64,000 nucleotides of DNA from an uncultured Clostridia bacterium (GTDB lineage Bacteria; Bacillota; Clostridia; Lachnospirales; Anaerotignaceae). Location: positions 186,001 to 250,000 of the forward strand of contig CABSIK010000003.1 in NCBI GenBank assembly GCA_902477755.1. The letters are read 5' to 3'. The notes beneath the pieces are model-generated. The model ran no database searches, had not been told where the DNA came from, and saw nothing but the letters and a program-made list of their open reading frames with translations. Positions 60,384 through 64,000 of the stretch are shown piece after piece. The translations under genes and the position numbers were made by a program. Position 1 is the stretch's first letter. Each line of letters begins with the position of its first letter.

Positions 60384-62144
60384 TTATTTTTCGCTGGGGA
60401 TCCCTTTGTATACAAAGCCCTTTGCCGCATCTACGGTAATGAGAGTATCGTTGGGGATAAAGTCAATGACTTTCGCGTTGCATACCACAACAGGAATATT
60501 CAGTGCCCTTCCAACGATTTCTGCATGGCAGTCTTCCACCCGATCCATGGGGCCAACTACAATGGCAGCTGCTTTCTGCAAATAAGGCATAAAGTCGTTG
60601 TCTGTTGCTGTTGTCACCAGAATATCACCTTTTTTGAATTCCCGTTCCATTTCATCCCGTACTTTGATGACTCTTGCTGTACCACTGATTCTCTGTGTAC
60701 CAACACCAATGCCTTTGCACAGTACATCACCAACAATGTCAACACGCAGGGTATTGGTGGAACCGCTGACACCTACAGGCATACCCAGTGCCATAACGAT
60801 GGTGTCACCATTTTTCACCAGACCACTTTTCTGTGCCACTTTCATGGCAGAGTCAAATACCTGTCCTTTGGGGATAGGCGCTTTATGCAGCACAGGACGG
60901 CAGCCCCATACCAGATTCAGCTGGCGCCATACCTGATCGCACATAGTACCTGCCGCAATGGGGCATACAGGTCTGTGCTTAGAGATCATTCTTGCAGTGA
61001 AGCCGGATTTGGTAATGGTGGAAATGCAGGTTGTTTTCAGTTCTGCTGCTGTGGTGCATGCCGCGAAACTGATGGCATTTGTAATATTGGTCAGACCTGT
61101 TGTCAGGCTCTTGGTCAGGTTTTTGCTGTAGTTGATGCTGCTTTCTGTTTTTTCCGCGATTCTTGCCATAGTTGCCACTGCTTCGCAGGGGTATTTGCCC
61201 ATGGCTGTTTCACCAGAAAGCATGATGGCATCGGAGCCGTCAAAGATGGCATTTGCTACGTCATTTGCTTCTGCACGGGTAGGTCTGGGGCTTTTTACCA
61301 TGCTTTCCAGCATCTGTGTTGCTGTAATGACAGGTTTGCCCCGTCTGTTTGCCAGTGCAATGAGGGCTTTCTGTACCAGAGGCACTTCTTCGGGAGGGAT
61401 TTCCACACCCAAGTCCCCTCTGGCTACCATGATACCATCGGAAACTTCCAGAATTTCTTCGATGTTGTCCACACCTTCCTGATTTTCGATCTTGGAGATG
61501 ATCTGGATGTTTTCGCCGCCATTTTCTTCCAGTACTTTCCGAATCTTCACAACGTCAGATGCGGAACGGATAAAAGATGCAGCCACATAGTCAAACTCAT
61601 TTTCGATACCAAATTTCAGATCGGAAACATCTTTTTCTGTCAAAGAAGGCAGATTTACCTGCACGCCGGGCAAGTTCACGCCTTTACGAGAGCTTATGTC
61701 ACCGCCGGTCACAACTTCACAGTGTACTTCAGGGCCTACGATGCTTTCTACTCGCAGCTCTACCAGACCATCATCAATGAGTACGCGAGAGCCTCTCTGC
61801 AGGTCTTTCGGCAAATCTGCATAAGTCACAGAAACACGTTCCTGTGTGCCCGGTACATCTTCTGTTGTCAGAGTAAATTTGTCACCCTGTTCCAAACGGA
61901 TTTTATCGTTTTCAAATGTTTTGATACGAATTTCAGGGCCCTTTGTATCCAGAATCAGTGGAATGGGCGCATTCAATTCTTCTCTTGCCTGTTTCAGTTT
62001 TTTAATAATTTCTCCATGAGTTTCATATGTCCCGTGGGAAAAGTTCACTCTTGCTGCGTCCAGACCGTTGCGAATCAACTCTTTCATGATTTCCACATCA
62101 TCTGTTGCAGGACCCAGGGTACAAACGATTTTCGTTCTGCGCAT
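60384..62144 (-). CDS. pyk: Pyruvate kinase with C-terminal PEP-utiliser domain
   Basis: Converts PEP and ADP to pyruvate and ATP. It has 586 residues, the long Firmicute form. The barrel has RRTKIVCTLGPATD, RVNFSHG, LDTKGPEIR, and the signature VMVARGDLGVEIP followed by ITATQMLESM. The C-terminal 110 residues are the PEP-utilising mobile domain, with its His in DCHAEIVGRAL. GAGGAGG precedes the ATG. It lies 27 bp downstream of pfkA, which makes a glycolytic operon. Confidence 0.97.
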   Translation of the reverse strand: MRRTKIVCTLGPATDDVEIMKELIRNGLDAARVNFSHGTYETHGEIIKKLKQAREELNAPIPLILDTKGPEIRIKTFENDKIRLEQGDKFTLTTEDVPGTQERVSVTYADLPKDLQRGSRVLIDDGLVELRVESIVGPEVHCEVVTGGDISSRKGVNLPGVQVNLPSLTEKDVSDLKFGIENEFDYVAASFIRSASDVVKIRKVLEENGGENIQIISKIENQEGVDNIEEILEVSDGIMVARGDLGVEIPPEEVPLVQKALIALANRRGKPVITATQMLESMVKSPRPTRAEANDVANAIFDGSDAIMLSGETAMGKYPCEAVATMARIAEKTESSINYSKNLTKSLTTGLTNITNAISFAACTTAAELKTTCISTITKSGFTARMISKHRPVCPIAAGTMCDQVWRQLNLVWGCRPVLHKAPIPKGQVFDSAMKVAQKSGLVKNGDTIVMALGMPVGVSGSTNTLRVDIVGDVLCKGIGVGTQRISGTARVIKVRDEMEREFKKGDILVTTATDNDFMPYLQKAAAIVVGPMDRVEDCHAEIVGRALNIPVVVCNAKVIDFIPNDTLITVDAAKGFVYKGIPSEK

Positions 62145-62171
62145 GGAATACCTCCTCTTATTCTATTACGA

Positions 62172-63152
62172 TTAAATTGCCAGGATCTTGATTACTTCAT
62201 AGATTTCGCGATCCAGTGTTTTGTCCATCTGCAATGCTTCTGCCAGATCCAGAATTTCATATCTGCCTCTGTTGTAAGCCACCACTTTATTCTGCTCCCC
62301 AGCCAGAATTGCTTTTACAGCATGGTAACCCATCATGGAAGCATGCATACGGTCTACAGCTGTAGGGCTGCCGCCGCGCTGCAGATGACCCAGGATTGTG
62401 GCTCTGGTCTGAATGCCAGTGATCTCCTGGATTTCTTTTGCCAGCTTCTGTGTGCCGCCGACACCTTCTGCCACAACGATCAGGTTATGACGTTTGCCAA
62501 TGCTTCTGTTTTCCAGAATCTGCTGGATCACTTTTGCACTGTCCACTTCACCCTTTTCTTCAGGGAACATAACATCTTCCGCGCCGCCGACCATACCGCA
62601 CCAGATGGCGATATAACCAGCGTCTCTGCCCATAACTTCTACTACAGAGCAGCGTTCATGGGAGCTGGAAGTGTCACGCAGCTTATTCAGGGCGTCCATA
62701 CCAGTGTTGACAGCAGTGTCAAAACCGATGGTGTATTCTGTGTTGTTCATATCCAAGTCGATGGTAGCAGGGATACCAATGCAGTTTACACCGCGTTTTG
62801 CCAGTTCTGCCATACCACGGTAAGAACCGTCACCGCCAATGACAACCAGTGCATCCAGACCCAGGATTTTGTAGATGGCAGCTGCCTTATTCTGACCTTC
62901 TTCTGTCATCATTTCGGGGCAGCGTGCTGTATGCAGAATGGTACCGCCCAAGTTCATGACATTGGAAACGTCTTTGCTGTACATTTCCTTGATCTCGCCA
63001 TTGATCAGACCATTATAACCTTTGCGGATACCAATGACAGAGATATCATGATACAGCGCTGTACGCACAACAGCACGGATGGCAGCGTTCATGCCGGGAG
63101 CATCGCCGCCGCTGGTCAGTACACCAATTTTTCTAATTTTTTTCTGTTCCAT
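62172..63152 (-). CDS. pfkA: ATP-dependent 6-phosphofructokinase PfkA
   Basis: Phosphorylates fructose 6-phosphate. Of three clustered ATGs the one at 63152 has GGGAGG at the right distance (8 bp) and gives 326 residues. LTSGGDAPGMNAAIR, GGDGSYRGM, TIDLDMNNTEYTIGFDTA and EVMGRDAGYIA are intact. The first 20 bp overlap mtrB. Order dnaE-mtrB-pfkA-pyk on one strand. Confidence 0.97.
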   Translation of the reverse strand: MEQKKIRKIGVLTSGGDAPGMNAAIRAVVRTALYHDISVIGIRKGYNGLINGEIKEMYSKDVSNVMNLGGTILHTARCPEMMTEEGQNKAAAIYKILGLDALVVIGGDGSYRGMAELAKRGVNCIGIPATIDLDMNNTEYTIGFDTAVNTGMDALNKLRDTSSSHERCSVVEVMGRDAGYIAIWCGMVGGAEDVMFPEEKGEVDSAKVIQQILENRSIGKRHNLIVVAEGVGGTQKLAKEIQEITGIQTRATILGHLQRGGSPTAVDRMHASMMGYHAVKAILAGEQNKVVAYNRGRYEILDLAEALQMDKTLDREIYEVIKILAI

Positions 63153-63426
63153 GTTCATTCCTCCCAATAAGTGTTACGCCTTCTTCTTCGTCTCCACTGC
63201 GAATGATGCCGTAGTGGGTATAAATTTCAGCCTTACCGCGGATCTTCATCCCAGAAGTGTGTTCGGTAAACTGCACGATCAGCACTTCATTGCGGTCAAG
63301 TTTTTCCGTGTGATGAATCTTTGTCACTTCTCCCCTTGTGACACCGATGATGTTCACACCCTTTTCCAGTGCTTTCACGCAGATATACGGTGCGTCAGCA
63401 TAGAATTTGTCATCCTCTTTCATCAT
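63133..63426 (-). CDS. mtrB: TRAP (trp RNA-binding attenuation protein) homologue MtrB
   Basis: A 97-residue protein. The core GVNIIGVTRG, KIHHTEKLDRNEVLIVQFTE and HTSGMKIRGKAEI closely follows B. subtilis TRAP, including the threonine/glycine ligand loops for tryptophan and the Lys and Lys/Arg residues that contact GAG/UAG RNA triplets. It has an extra N-terminal DDKFYADAP segment and a longer acidic tail. GGAGG precedes two adjacent ATGs. No trp genes are in the window. It overlaps pfkA by 20 bp, so the two are translated together. Confidence 0.85.
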   Translation of the reverse strand: MMKEDDKFYADAPYICVKALEKGVNIIGVTRGEVTKIHHTEKLDRNEVLIVQFTEHTSGMKIRGKAEIYTHYGIIRSGDEEEGVTLIGRNEHGTEKN

Positions 63427-63433
63427 TTGCCTC

Positions 63434-64000
63434 CTATCCGTTCTTTACCGCCACATTTTTCTCACCCAGCAGTTTTCGCAGTTCCTCCAGCAGTCCTTCT
63501 TCTAAGGTTACCCAGAATTTCCGGTCCGCTTTCATCTTTCGTTTTGTTTTTTCTTCATATATATACACAGGCGTATCGCCTTTGTATTTCTCCAAAATGG
63601 CTGTGATCCACACAAGGGGCATTTCATTGCCTGCCGCCTGTTTCAGCCAAAGGGACGCCGGTTTGTTCTCGTCCGTTTCTTCCATGAGGGGTGTTACGGA
63701 AGCAGCAATTACTTTCGCCTCACCGTCAGCAGAAACATTTGCCCGCCCTTTGACCAGCACCACAGCTTCTTCATCCAGAAAAGCACTGCACTGTTCCATG
63801 ACTTTGGGGAAAACGATGATTTCCATGGTGCCTTGCAGGTCTTCCAATGACAGGAAGCACATTTTTTCATTGTTTCTGGTATATTTTACGGATTTTGCCG
63901 CAATCATACCGCCAACGGCAACTTTTGTACCTTCGGCAATCTGTACGCGGTCTTCACCTTCTTCCGCTGGAAGAAAATCAATGCTGGTATGGCTCACCTT
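63434..64000 (-). CDS. dnaE: DNA polymerase III alpha subunit DnaE, C-terminal 188 residues (5' part outside window)
   Basis: The end of the replicative polymerase. It begins in KVSHTSIDFLP, where DnaE proteins pass into the OB-fold (about VAVGGMIAAKSVKYTRNNEK, MCFLSLEDLQGTMEIIVFP). A C-terminal extension ends at 63434. The stop lies 7 bp before the mtrB start. dnaE upstream of pfkA-pyk is common in Firmicutes. Confidence 0.92.
   Translation of the reverse strand, partial: KVSHTSIDFLPAEEGEDRVQIAEGTKVAVGGMIAAKSVKYTRNNEKMCFLSLEDLQGTMEIIVFPKVMEQCSAFLDEEAVVLVKGRANVSADGEAKVIAASVTPLMEETDENKPASLWLKQAAGNEMPLVWITAILEKYKGDTPVYIYEEKTKRKMKADRKFWVTLEEGLLEELRKLLGEKNVAVKNG

Noticed and set aside
60525..63170. 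Open frame of about 880 codons on the plus strand opposite pyk and pfkA
   Set aside because: Same codon-bias shadow; the minus strand holds textbook pyruvate kinase and phosphofructokinase.
1..64000. tRNA, rRNA and CRISPR-Cas genes
   Set aside because: None could be recognised by eye; a covariance-model scan would be needed to exclude small RNAs completely.

Overview
The window looks like a chromosomal segment of a low-to-mid-GC Firmicute of class Clostridia, probably in or near the Lachnospirales. The evidence is the AGGAGG-type ribosome binding sites, TTGACA/TATAAT promoters, a pyrK-pyrDB type pyrimidine operon, an L27 with a cleavable N-terminus next to its protease gene prp, BmpA-type nucleoside uptake, an SLH surface protein and NadD fused to a YqeK-like HD domain. 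A closer assignment (for example an Anaerotignum-like genus) is a guess. I saw no rRNA, tRNA or CRISPR array.

Layout. 0-1.8 kb: start of purF (cut by the left edge) and purE on the minus strand, behind a ZTP-type leader and terminator. 1.8-10.7 kb: the operon pyrC-carB-pyrK-pyrD-pyrF-pyrE-pyrB-pyrI, which encodes every UMP step except the carbamoyl-phosphate synthase small subunit. 11-13.7 kb: a histidine kinase and a response regulator separated by an opposed small membrane-protein gene. 13.7-22.2 kb: mutS2, obgE, rpmA-prp-rplU, a large TPR protein and recX. 22.3-24.8 kb: a purine permease, then a DUF4430 protein with an ECF S component. 25-27.5 kb: an old-yellow-enzyme-type reductase with a TetR regulator. 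28-35 kb: an operon for purine nucleoside uptake and deamination (M20 amidohydrolase, BMP lipoprotein, ABC ATPase, two permeases, adenosine deaminase).

35-40.7 kb is an accessory stretch. It holds a decayed regulator gene, a MerR regulator with a small membrane protein, an IS30-type remnant, an AT-rich WG-repeat protein and an IS3-type remnant. 40.7-47.8 kb is a type I restriction-modification operon (hsdM-hsdS-DUF4062 gene-hsdR); the DUF4062 gene embedded in it is the best candidate here for an under-described defence component. 48.4-53 kb has a repetitive SLH surface protein and a regulator that combines an excisionase-like N-terminus with a LuxR C-terminus.

53.3-64 kb returns to core genes: rlmD, an S1-domain protein, a small membrane protein, a GNAT acetyltransferase, purC, rsfS, nadD-yqeK, yhbY, an XRE-cupin regulator, and the glycolytic pair pfkA-pyk. 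A TRAP (mtrB) homologue lies between dnaE (cut by the right edge) and pfkA.

Two non-coding signals stand out. One is a family of hairpin elements with inverted-repeat ends, present three times, each time inside the loop of an intrinsic terminator (10.76, 55.65 and 56.39 kb). The other is a compact multi-hairpin structure at the 3' end of rlmD (53.21-53.34 kb).
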